DNA from: M3007 sp032115775
GTDB taxonomy: Bacteria > Bacteroidota > Bacteroidia > Chitinophagales > Saprospiraceae
NCBI GenBank assembly: GCA_032115775.1
Contig: JAUMBL010000058.1
Span: 29,492-93,491, forward strand
Direction of reading: 5' to 3'
Length of the DNA stretch: 64,000 nucleotides
The position numbers were made by a program, and so were the translations under genes. Under the pieces are notes generated by a model. It was not told where the DNA came from. It worked only from the letters and a program-made list of their open reading frames with translations, and made no database searches. Below are positions 26,489 to 34,214 of this stretch, piece after piece (position 1 is the stretch's first letter; the number at the start of each line of letters is the position of its first letter).

Positions 26489-27124
26489 ATGCTGAAATAT
26501 TTCGAATTCAATCCTTTCGCGGAAAATACCTGGATCGTTTATGACGACAGTGGCGCATGCGCCATTTTTGACCCCGGATGCTACACGGTGGAAGAATGCC
26601 GCGCCCTGCGCGCGTTTATTGAGGAAAACAGCCTGAAACCGGCGCGGCTGATCCTGACGCATGCCCACCTCGACCACGTATTCGGCGCCCGCTTCGTGCA
26701 AGACACCTGGCAGCTGCCACTGGAAGTCCATCAAAACGAACTGCCCCTGCTGGAGCGTTTTCAGGACGTCTGCCGCATGTACGGCATTCCCGGCGCCCAA
26801 ACGCCGCCCGAGCCGGAAATATTCCTAAACCCCGGCGATCTGATCGCTTTCGGCAATACCCGCCTGGAGGCGCTGTACACCCCCGGCCACTCGCCCGGCA
26901 GCCTGTCTTTTTACAACCGCAGCGAAGGGTACGTGCTCGCGGGAGACGTGCTGTTTATGGAAAGCATCGGACGAACCGACCTGCCCGGCGGCGACCATGA
27001 CACGCTGATCGAGCGCATCCGGCGCGAACTCTTCAGCCTGCCCGACGAAACGATCGTGTACCCCGGCCACGGCCCGGCTACCACGATCCGGCACGAAAAG
27101 GCGTATAATCCGTTTTTGAACTAA
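26489..27124 (+). CDS. metallo-beta-lactamase-fold hydrolase (glyoxalase II-like)
   Basis: 211 residues. The zinc motif THAHLDHVFG (HxHxDH), the later His in TPGHSPGSLSF, the metal-bridging Asp in VLAGDVLFMESIGRTDLPGGD and the last His in VYPGHGPATTI are all present. This arrangement, with the GRTDLPGGD segment, is typical of YcbL/glyoxalase II-like thioesterases. The start at 26489 is favoured over 26441 because the latter overlaps the Uma2 gene in another frame. Probably cotranscribed with the Uma2 gene; the physiological substrate is unknown. Confidence 0.92.
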   Translation: MLKYFEFNPFAENTWIVYDDSGACAIFDPGCYTVEECRALRAFIEENSLKPARLILTHAHLDHVFGARFVQDTWQLPLEVHQNELPLLERFQDVCRMYGIPGAQTPPEPEIFLNPGDLIAFGNTRLEALYTPGHSPGSLSFYNRSEGYVLAGDVLFMESIGRTDLPGGDHDTLIERIRRELFSLPDETIVYPGHGPATTIRHEKAYNPFLN

Positions 27125-27205
27125 GCGCGTGTTTGGAATTTGCTCGCTGAGACAAAAATGGCTCTATTTTTGCCTTCGGCCGAAAACGCCAAACATGCTG
27201 TAAAA

Positions 27206-27370
27206 GCGAGGGTGTATCATAAGTCCGTGAAAGCCCCGTTAAGCAAAAAAATATTTTGTTTGATTGCCTGTTTTTTTTATTTTTTCTAAAAAAATCAAAA
27301 AAACAGGCAATCAAACATTATTTTATTTCGCCGCCGGAGGCGGCGAAATACTTGTGATACACCCTCTCGC
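27206..27370. repeat. family 2 nested-hairpin element, copy A
   Basis: Outer imperfect arms 27206-27223 and 27351-27370; central stem 27258-27316 with variable arm GTTTGATTGCCTG pairing with its complement, an inner T-run/A-run stem with loop CTA; and a GC hairpin at 27324-27350 (TATTTCGCCGCC-GGA-GGCGGCGAAATA core). It lies between convergent genes and could also act as a terminator. Sequence at about 27150-27180 and 27367-27383 resembles pieces of family 1. Confidence 0.75.
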
Positions 27371-27395
27371 TGTCTGGCTCAACCGAAAGCGCGTT

Positions 27396-29450
27396 TCAGC
27401 GGATCAGCGTAATCTCTCCCGACTGCTTTTTGTATTCCCCGCAAACAAGGATCTCCGCAGCATACACGTACACATCCGAGGGCGCGTCCTGATCGGCTAT
27501 GCGGCCATCCCAGGGGCTGTTTCCTCGGTACACCTCCTGTCCCCAACGATTAAAAACGGCCAGGGAGCGCAGCTCGACGTTCTTCCCGGGCAGCTGAAAG
27601 GAATCGTTGACGTTGTCTCCGTTCGGCGTGAACGCATTGGGCAAAAGCACCGAGCAATCAGGCGGCGTGACGTTGACGGTCACGCGGACGGAGTCGGCGC
27701 AACCATTGCTATTAACGACCAGCAATTGATAGGTCGTGGTGCTGTCCGGCGTAGCCGTCGGGTTCGGGCAGTCTGAACAAGACAGACCATCGGCGGGCGT
27801 CCAGAAGTAAGCGCCGATCCCGGCGCCCGTCAGGACGACCGACTGGCCAACCTCGATGGTCGTATCCGTCGGCTGTACGGTAGCCAACGCGGCGGGCAGT
27901 AAGTTGATGGATAGCGTATCGGAGAGGAGGCAGTCGCCCAACACCGCCGTGGCCGTAAGCGTGGCCGAGGTGTCGCCGACAAACTGCGTGGCAGGGGCGG
28001 CAGGATCAGCAACCAGATCGGCAGGCGACCAGCTGAAAACGCCGTTGGTAACAGCCTGAAGCGCAATTTGCGCGCCCGAACAAGCGGTCTGATCCGCGCC
28101 GGCATCCAATATCAACGGAGAAGCGGAAACAAGCAGGGTGTCAACGCCGATGGCGCAGCCCGGGGCGGTGACCGTAACCGCATACGACCCGGGCGCTGTA
28201 ATATCAATCGTATCGGTAACTGCGCCGTTGGACCAGGTATAACCGGCGCCACCAATACCCGTACCGATCCGAATGACCTGATTTTCACAAAGCGTCAGAT
28301 CCGCACCAAGATCCACGTTCAGGGTTTCAGAGGCGCCGTCGCGCCGGAAAATGGCGTTGTCGAAATTGGGCAATCCCAAAAAGAAATTGCTGGTATTGAA
28401 AATAAACGCTTTTCTATCCAAAAACGGCGCCCCATTTGGACAACGGATGACCGATAGCGCCACCGGGGCGCTGAAAAAATCCAGTTCAATAAAGTAAATA
28501 TTCCCGTCAGCAGCGACCTGCATCTGCCCGATATTCAGCGATAACTGTTCGAACGCGACGCTGGAACCGATGATGTCGGCTGCGGTCAGGTTGAAATAGC
28601 CGAGCTGTTGATTGTTGGATTGATAGAAAAAAAGCCGTTTGCCGTCGGGCGAAAATTCATACGCGCTGATATCGGCGTATTGCAGTCCCGCATTCGTAAT
28701 CGCGCCCGTCTGATTATCAAATGGATAAATGCCGTTCGAACTGCAAATCCATTTTCCGTCGGGCGATCCCTTGATGATGCCGGATTCGATGATATTGTAC
28801 AAGGTCGGAGCACCCACGCCTGCGGCGGTCACGGGAAATACGCTCATTCCAAGGTTGTCATTGTGGACGATAATCCAGTAATCGCTGCCGTTCTGATGGC
28901 GCACGGCGCACAGGCCCTCGTAGGAAGGAACCAAGATCATTGGCGTATAATCTACCACGCCGCCCAGACCGCCATTCTGCGCCATGTCTATTTCGAAATA
29001 GGAAAGTCCGCGCCCCTGGGGTTGTCCGGGCACATCGCCGCCGATATAAAATTCGATTTCCTCCATGGTAAAGAGGTAGTACCTGCCCGGGGCGCCGGGT
29101 TTGGGGATAATAACGGAGGACTGCGCGGCGCTAAAACCGCCGCCCTCGGTGTTCCCCATATCGTACAGCACCTCGTGGTTTCTGTTCCAGATTTTCCCGC
29201 TGCTTTGTCCGCTCAATATCGGATCGCGTCCGCCCCCGTTGGTATAAAAAAGCAGGTTTCCGTCGGCGTCCGCGATTGAAGCGCAGCCCTCGAAGGTGGA
29301 CATGGCGCTCGGCGCGGTGATGACCGGCGCGCCGGAATTGAAATCCAGGGCAAAACCTTCCCCAAAATGCCAAATGTTGCCTTCTTTTTGGGCGTTTACT
29401 GCGCCGGCGAACACGGCGATGAGCGCGATTACCGCAAGTTTTTTGTTCAT
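27396..29450 (-). CDS. T9SS type B surface protein with WD-like N-terminal domain and PKD-like repeats
   Basis: 684 residues. Signal peptide MNKKLAVIALIAVFAGAVNA. Residues ~25-330 form repeated strands typical of Bacteroidota lipo-/surface propellers (WHFGEGFALDFNSGAPV, DADGNLLFYTNGG, SPDGKWICSSNG, SPDGKRLFFYQS). Ig/PKD-like units follow (~335-600, e.g. LGADLTLCENQVIRIG), and a type B sorting domain ends it (LLPNAFTPNGDNVNDSFQLP ... FNRWGQEVYRG ... ITLIR). It is exported by the T9SS and attached or secreted by the type B route. The upstream type B gene ends 5 bp before its start, so the two form an operon. Confidence 0.9.
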   Translation of the reverse strand: MNKKLAVIALIAVFAGAVNAQKEGNIWHFGEGFALDFNSGAPVITAPSAMSTFEGCASIADADGNLLFYTNGGGRDPILSGQSSGKIWNRNHEVLYDMGNTEGGGFSAAQSSVIIPKPGAPGRYYLFTMEEIEFYIGGDVPGQPQGRGLSYFEIDMAQNGGLGGVVDYTPMILVPSYEGLCAVRHQNGSDYWIIVHNDNLGMSVFPVTAAGVGAPTLYNIIESGIIKGSPDGKWICSSNGIYPFDNQTGAITNAGLQYADISAYEFSPDGKRLFFYQSNNQQLGYFNLTAADIIGSSVAFEQLSLNIGQMQVAADGNIYFIELDFFSAPVALSVIRCPNGAPFLDRKAFIFNTSNFFLGLPNFDNAIFRRDGASETLNVDLGADLTLCENQVIRIGTGIGGAGYTWSNGAVTDTIDITAPGSYAVTVTAPGCAIGVDTLLVSASPLILDAGADQTACSGAQIALQAVTNGVFSWSPADLVADPAAPATQFVGDTSATLTATAVLGDCLLSDTLSINLLPAALATVQPTDTTIEVGQSVVLTGAGIGAYFWTPADGLSCSDCPNPTATPDSTTTYQLLVVNSNGCADSVRVTVNVTPPDCSVLLPNAFTPNGDNVNDSFQLPGKNVELRSLAVFNRWGQEVYRGNSPWDGRIADQDAPSDVYVYAAEILVCGEYKKQSGEITLIR

Positions 29451-29455
29451 ATTTT

Positions 29456-31699
29456 TTAACGAATAAGGGTGATATCGCCTGATTTCCGGACGGGGCCGTC
29501 GCAGGTATTCATTTCAAGTTGATAGACGTAAACGCCCGGCTGCGCCTGCTCGCCCGCGATGGATCCGTCCCAGTACGCCGTCGCGTCCTGCGTCTCGAAC
29601 ACAAGATCGCCCCATCGCGAATAAATACGCAGCAAAAATCCATCCGGAAGGATATCAGATCCGTACACCCGGAATAGATCGTTATCCAATCCGATTGCGT
29701 TTCCGGGCGCAAAGATATTCGGCACGTAATAAGGACACGGTTTTTTTATTTCCACTGTCACGGTGTCGGTGTCGGCGCATCCGAAGGCATCGAAACCGGT
29801 GACGGTATAGGAGACGGTCTCCTCATTCAGTGCAATCGGATCGGGACAATCGGTACAGCTTAGGCCGGTCGCGGGCTGCCACAACCAAGCCGCCGCGCCC
29901 GATGCGCGCAAGTACGCGGGCGCGCCTTGTGGAACCAAGGTGTCGGGCGATGCGGTCACCACAGGCGCCGAACGCACGGTCACCGCAACCGAAGCCGTAT
30001 CTGAACAGGCGCCGATGGACACAATCACCGAAAAAACGGCCGACGAATCCGGCGCCGCTACCAACCCGGCATCGTCGGATAAAACCAGTCCGCCGGCATC
30101 CCGCCATGAAAACGCCGTTCCGCCGGCGGCCAGCAAAAACGCTTCGCCGCCGCTGCAGACGGTGGTATCCGGCGAAACGACAATATCGGGGATCGCCCCC
30201 CTCGAACTGATTACAACGGTATCGCGCAGCACGCCGCATTCGCTGTTGATCGTCAGTGCATAGGTTCCGGGGGCGCTGACCGCAATACCGGGCGTAGTCT
30301 CTCCCGTACTCCAGAGATAGGCGCCGGGAATCGCGAATACCGGTTGCAAGGCCAGTACTTCGCCGATGCAGAAGGAGGTATCGGCAGGCAGGATGTTTGT
30401 TTCTTCAAAACTTTGGCAAGTGATTTCTTCCGTCAGCGGCATATCCGCCACGCTGACGATTATATTTTGCCTGGTCGTAGTCTGTGTTGCGCTGAGGGCA
30501 TAATCCACGGCCAAAGGCAGGTCGTCCGGCGGCAAAATAGCCAGTTGGCCGGCTTTCCGGCAGCAGGAGAACTTAGGACTCGCCTTGCCGACAACGCCCC
30601 GCCGGGCTGTTCCATCTATGCTCGCATCGGTAAATCCGCAGAAAATCATCTCCCCGTCGCGGAAGAGCGCATCCGTTCCAAAATCCTGATCGTCAGACCC
30701 AAAAGTAATATGATCAATCAGATCGCCGTTTTTTGTCAACCTCGCAATCACAAAATCCACGTCCGTGGGCGGAAAAATAATTGATCTGGACACCGCCGCC
30801 AGTGCCAGGGTATCATTTCCCATCACGCCGATACCAATCACAAACATATCCTGCCCATTGGAAATACGCGTCTGCCCGAGTACCGCGCCGGCGCCGTTGA
30901 GGCGGATCAGAACGGTTTCGAAGGAAACGCCGACATATCGGATCGTCGCCATTGTGATCTCGTCATTTCCCGAAACCGTCGCGTCCAGCAGATCTTGGGC
31001 CTCCAGCGCATGCGCGTACTCCTTCGCCCAAAGGATGTCGCCATCCTGATTGCAACGGGCAACAAGCACGCCACTGTTCGTCGTATCGTACACATCGCCC
31101 AGGATAAAAAAATCGCCGGACGGCATCGGAACGATTTTCCGGAACGTCAGAAATTCATTTGTATCGTACATTTTTTCCCACAGCAACTGTCCGGTATCCG
31201 AAAAACGGGCCAGCATGACCCTTTGAATGATGCTATTGGACTGTCGGCTCATGCCCACTGCAACCACGCTTCCGTCCGACAGTTTTGCGGCGTCAAACCA
31301 GTCGTCCTGATCATCGGGCGTTCCCCAGACAATCTCGCTCCGGAAGTTTCCGTTTGCATCGAGTTGCAGCACCGAGGCGTCGAAGTACTGGGTAAAGCCG
31401 GTATTGTTGTTGAAAACGAGCAAGTCGCCGTTGTCGAGCGCAATAACGGCTCGGATATCCCGGCTATACTCCGGTTTTTTATTCCACAGCAGATTGCCGG
31501 TACTGTCAAACCGGGAAACAAAGGACGATAGTTGGGAGCCGCTGCGTAACATACCGCCGGCAATCCAACCCTTATCCGGGTACTCCTCCAGGGCTAAATA
31601 CGTCATCAAGGTGTCACCGTAAGAGAAAACCTTGGTGAATGACTGTGCATGCAGCAGGTTTTGGAAGAAAATCAGGCATAAAACGACGAGATACTTCAT
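29456..31699 (-). CDS. T9SS type B surface protein with beta-propeller-like N-terminus
   Basis: 747 residues from the ATG at 31699, which gives the signal peptide MKYLVVLCLIFFQNLLHA; an upstream in-frame start adds 29 unlikely residues. The first ~390 residues contain repeated units of the type SRFDSTGNLLWNK, QLDANGNFRSEIVWG, RFSDTGQLLWEKMYD and RCNQDGDILWAKEY, i.e. a probable propeller seen in Bacteroidota secreted proteins. Ig-like units (e.g. LPADTSFCIGEVLALQPVF) follow, then a type B tail with PNIFAPGNAIGLDN, IYSRWGDLVFETQD and GDITLIR. Functionally unassigned; extracellular localisation is well supported. Confidence 0.9.
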   Translation of the reverse strand: MKYLVVLCLIFFQNLLHAQSFTKVFSYGDTLMTYLALEEYPDKGWIAGGMLRSGSQLSSFVSRFDSTGNLLWNKKPEYSRDIRAVIALDNGDLLVFNNNTGFTQYFDASVLQLDANGNFRSEIVWGTPDDQDDWFDAAKLSDGSVVAVGMSRQSNSIIQRVMLARFSDTGQLLWEKMYDTNEFLTFRKIVPMPSGDFFILGDVYDTTNSGVLVARCNQDGDILWAKEYAHALEAQDLLDATVSGNDEITMATIRYVGVSFETVLIRLNGAGAVLGQTRISNGQDMFVIGIGVMGNDTLALAAVSRSIIFPPTDVDFVIARLTKNGDLIDHITFGSDDQDFGTDALFRDGEMIFCGFTDASIDGTARRGVVGKASPKFSCCRKAGQLAILPPDDLPLAVDYALSATQTTTRQNIIVSVADMPLTEEITCQSFEETNILPADTSFCIGEVLALQPVFAIPGAYLWSTGETTPGIAVSAPGTYALTINSECGVLRDTVVISSRGAIPDIVVSPDTTVCSGGEAFLLAAGGTAFSWRDAGGLVLSDDAGLVAAPDSSAVFSVIVSIGACSDTASVAVTVRSAPVVTASPDTLVPQGAPAYLRASGAAAWLWQPATGLSCTDCPDPIALNEETVSYTVTGFDAFGCADTDTVTVEIKKPCPYYVPNIFAPGNAIGLDNDLFRVYGSDILPDGFLLRIYSRWGDLVFETQDATAYWDGSIAGEQAQPGVYVYQLEMNTCDGPVRKSGDITLIR

Positions 31700-32033
31700 A
31701 AATGCGGGCAAAATAAAGCGCGTGTATTGTATGAACCAGCCTCCTCCAAAAGGACGCGTTTTGTCCAACGCGCGACCGGCTTGCAAAATGAACTACAAAC
31801 AGCACGCTTTTGTTGAGCGCAGGCGCCCTGCCGGCCGCGTTACCGGCTCGAAAATCCTGCTATTGCCAGAACGCGACATTCCGGCGTCTAAGAAAAAAAG
31901 TAACTACGTAATCGGATCGCGAGCCGGCTACGTAGTGCCGCGTCCAGCAAATAGCCTATGAATTGGGCCGCCATATTCATGCGCTATTCGCCGGACGCGG
32001 CACTAGTTACAAAAAAACACCTACTTTCGTGCC
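31700..32033. other. 334-bp intergenic region with stacked palindromes
   Basis: Upstream of two divergent genes. Its left part holds nothing recognised beyond likely promoter DNA for the minus-strand T9SS operon; its right part is the palindrome cluster annotated separately. TACTTTCG at 32022-32029, a near match to TAnnTTTG, lies just before the permease GTG start. Confidence 0.6.
31903..32004. repeat. family 1-like palindrome fused to a 71-bp imperfect hairpin
   Basis: Arms 31903-31915 (ACTACGTAATCGG) and 31924-31936 (CCGGCTACGTAGT) form one hairpin; overlapping it, 31934-32004 is an almost self-complementary 71-bp stretch (AGTGCCGCGTCC ... GGACGCGGCACT, inner ATGAAT/ATTCAT) immediately upstream of the permease gene. 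Confidence 0.65.
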
Positions 32034-33428
32034 GTGGCAACCTACCTCCTCCGACGCATCCTGCTCGCAGTACCCACTGCGCTGCTCATCTCGCTGGCTG
32101 TGTTCGGCCTAAGCAAGTGCGCGCCTTACGACCCGGTGTACGCGATTTTCGGCGACAATCCTGGTTTGAGCCTGGATCCGATCGCCGCCGGCGAATCCTA
32201 TCGGACAAAAATCCGCCAAATCGGACAGGATTACCCGGCCTTTTACTTTGCCGTCGAGCCGGCTTCTTTCCCCGATTCTCTCCACCGCATCTACCCGCCC
32301 GAACGCCGCGAACGTCTGCGCCGCCTTACCGCGCATACCGGTAACTGGGACGCCGTGGATCAGTACGAAAAATCGCTGTCGGCGCTCGCCCGCGCATTGG
32401 AACAACTGCCGGACTCGGCAGCCCCCAAAACAATGCTCCGCGCCCAATTCAAAAACCTGGCCGACAGTCGGCAGCCGGAAACAATAGATTCGTTGCTTCA
32501 ACATTTCGACCGCGCGGCAGCCGGAACGCCGCTCGCAACAAGCGCCGCCGATCTGCGCCAACGCGCCGACGCCCTGCTCCAATCTGCCGCTACCCCACGC
32601 CAATACTTGCCCGTCTTCCGCTGGTACGGACTGCAAAATCAATACCAGCGCTGGATCAGCGGCTTTTTTACCGGCGAACTGGGGCGCACGATCTACGGCA
32701 AACCCGTGTGGGAAGAATTGCGCCCCCGCTTGTACACGACGTTGGTCATCAATGGGTTCGCGCTGCTGCTCGCATTCGCGCTCGCGCTCCCGCTGGGCGT
32801 ACGCATGGCCCGATCGTACAACCGGTTCTTCGACCGATACGCCGGCCTGACGCTCCTGTTCGTACACGCGATCCCCGTGTTCTGGCTGGGCAGCCTGCTG
32901 TTGCTATTCCTGGCCACGCCCGGACAAGGCCTTTACCTCTTCAAATCCACTTACCTGGAAATCTGGAACAGTAAACGCATGGGGTTCGGCTATTACCTGC
33001 TATACAACGCCCCCAAATTCGTCTTGCCGGTGCTGACCATCGCCCTCCACGCGCTCGCCCTGCTCACCCTCCAGATGCGCAGCGCCATGCTCGGCGTCTT
33101 GCAGGCGGATTATATCCGCACCGCCCGCGCCAAAGGCCTGCCGGAATCGGCGGTGCATTGGCGCCATGCCTTCCCCAACGCCATATTCCCTATTATCACG
33201 CTACTTTCAGGGGTTTTACCCGCACTTTTCGCCGGATCGCTGGTCATCGAGTACCTTTTTCAGACGCCCGGCATGGGCGTCAAAGCCCAGGAAGCGTTTG
33301 TCAGCCGCGACTATCCCGTGCTCTTTGCCATCCTGATGATCGCCGCCTTCCTGACCGTACTCGGCAATCTGCTCGCCGATTTGTTGTATGCCTGGGCGGA
33401 TCCGCGCGTGCGCTTTACGCGAAAATAA
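32034..33428 (+). CDS. ABC transporter permease, OppB/DppB type, with large periplasmic insert
   Basis: 464 residues from a GTG start at 32034 (MATYLLRRILLAVPTALLIS). TM1 at ~5-27 is followed by a ~190-residue hydrophilic segment, then five further TM helices. The permease coupling loop is visible (DYIRTARAKGLPESAVHWRH-AFPNAI), and the C-terminal GSLVIEYLFQTPGMG and YAWADPRVRF are characteristic of the peptide/nickel permease family. The long extracytoplasmic insert is known in Bacteroidota members. No OppC, ATPase or binding-protein gene is next to it, so its partners must lie elsewhere. Oligopeptide transport is the likeliest role. Confidence 0.9.
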   Translation: MATYLLRRILLAVPTALLISLAVFGLSKCAPYDPVYAIFGDNPGLSLDPIAAGESYRTKIRQIGQDYPAFYFAVEPASFPDSLHRIYPPERRERLRRLTAHTGNWDAVDQYEKSLSALARALEQLPDSAAPKTMLRAQFKNLADSRQPETIDSLLQHFDRAAAGTPLATSAADLRQRADALLQSAATPRQYLPVFRWYGLQNQYQRWISGFFTGELGRTIYGKPVWEELRPRLYTTLVINGFALLLAFALALPLGVRMARSYNRFFDRYAGLTLLFVHAIPVFWLGSLLLLFLATPGQGLYLFKSTYLEIWNSKRMGFGYYLLYNAPKFVLPVLTIALHALALLTLQMRSAMLGVLQADYIRTARAKGLPESAVHWRHAFPNAIFPIITLLSGVLPALFAGSLVIEYLFQTPGMGVKAQEAFVSRDYPVLFAILMIAAFLTVLGNLLADLLYAWADPRVRFTRK

Positions 33429-33441
33429 GGCCGCGCCGCCG

Positions 33442-33449
33442 TACCTTTG
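33442..33449 (+). promoter_or_regulatory. -7 box for the DUF4293 gene
   Basis: TACCTTTG (TAnnTTTG) 43 bp before the ATG at 33493. Confidence 0.5.
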
Positions 33450-33492
33450 CGCCGCGTCCAATCATTGCTCACCATCAAACGATTTAAAAAAT

Positions 33493-33942
33493 ATGATACA
33501 GCGCGTTCAAACCCTGTTTTTCACCGTCGCCGCCGGCGTCCTGTTCGGACAATTCGGCGTGCCGTATCTGCAGACTTCGCCCGGTAATCCCGCCACGACG
33601 CTGGCGGTTCTCGCTGATGGCACGCTCAACCCCACGGACAACTACGGATTGCTCGGCCTCACCCTACTGGGCGGCGGCATTGCCGTCGGCGCCATCTTTT
33701 TATTCAAAAACCGCACCCTGCAAGCCAAACTGGCCGGCGGGGGTATCCTCGTCAGCATTTTTCTGCTGGCGCTGACTGCGCTGGTCACAAAAACAACCTG
33801 GGATGCCGTACCGGAAGGGGGGGAAGCGACATTGGGCGCCGGAATAGCAGCGCCGCTAATCGCACTGGCCAATTTCTGGCTGGCCTGGAGAAATATTCGG
33901 AAAGATGAAGCGCTGGTGCGGTCTATGGATCGCCTGCGATAA
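33493..33942 (+). CDS. DUF4293 membrane protein
   Basis: 149 residues with four transmembrane helices (about 4-24, 53-72, 80-101, 118-136). The start MIQRVQTLFFTVAAG is the recognisable beginning of DUF4293 proteins, a Bacteroidota-specific family of unknown function often near transcription-termination or replication genes. The chosen ATG has a -7 box upstream. The protein ends with a charged cytoplasmic tail (RKDEALVRSMDRLR). Function unknown. Confidence 0.85.
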   Translation: MIQRVQTLFFTVAAGVLFGQFGVPYLQTSPGNPATTLAVLADGTLNPTDNYGLLGLTLLGGGIAVGAIFLFKNRTLQAKLAGGGILVSIFLLALTALVTKTTWDAVPEGGEATLGAGIAAPLIALANFWLAWRNIRKDEALVRSMDRLR

Positions 33943-33960
33943 ATGGAGGAAATAAAACGT

Positions 33961-34018
33961 AATTGCGGGTTATTTCTTGAAAGACCAAATTGATACTTTC
34001 AAGAACTAACCCGCAATT
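33961..34018. terminator. 23-bp-arm hairpin after the DUF4293 gene
   Basis: Arms 33961-33983 and 33996-34018 pair over 23 bp with one G-U-type mismatch and a 12-nt loop. No T-run, so it may be a bidirectional structural terminator between the DUF4293 gene and the convergent symporter region. Confidence 0.6.
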
Positions 34019-34035
34019 CCAAATATCCAGTTAAA

Positions 34036-34104
34036 TCACGCTTCTTTGAGCATGCGGGTACCAAAAACAAGGAGAACGAGCAGAAGGATAGATACGATAA
34101 GCAT
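34036..34104 (-). CDS. possible 22-residue membrane microprotein (or gene remnant)
   Basis: On the minus strand an ATG at 34104 opens a short frame coding for a hydrophobic helix ended by basic and acidic residues (MLIVSILLLVLLVFG then TRMLKEA). The same frame stays open further upstream (to an in-frame stop near 34181) with a basic sequence containing PNFFIKKFNP but no ATG. It lies 3' of the symporter gene on the same strand. It could be a real small membrane protein, or the tail of a decayed gene. Confidence 0.25.
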   Translation of the reverse strand: MLIVSILLLVLLVFGTRMLKEA

Positions 34105-34214
34105 CGGATTAAATTTTTTGATGAAAAAATTGGGTTCAGAGATCAGCTTTTGCCCTGAAATCTTTCGATGCTTATATAATGGCTAAAACAATGCCAAAGT
34201 ATCCAGTAGAAGTG

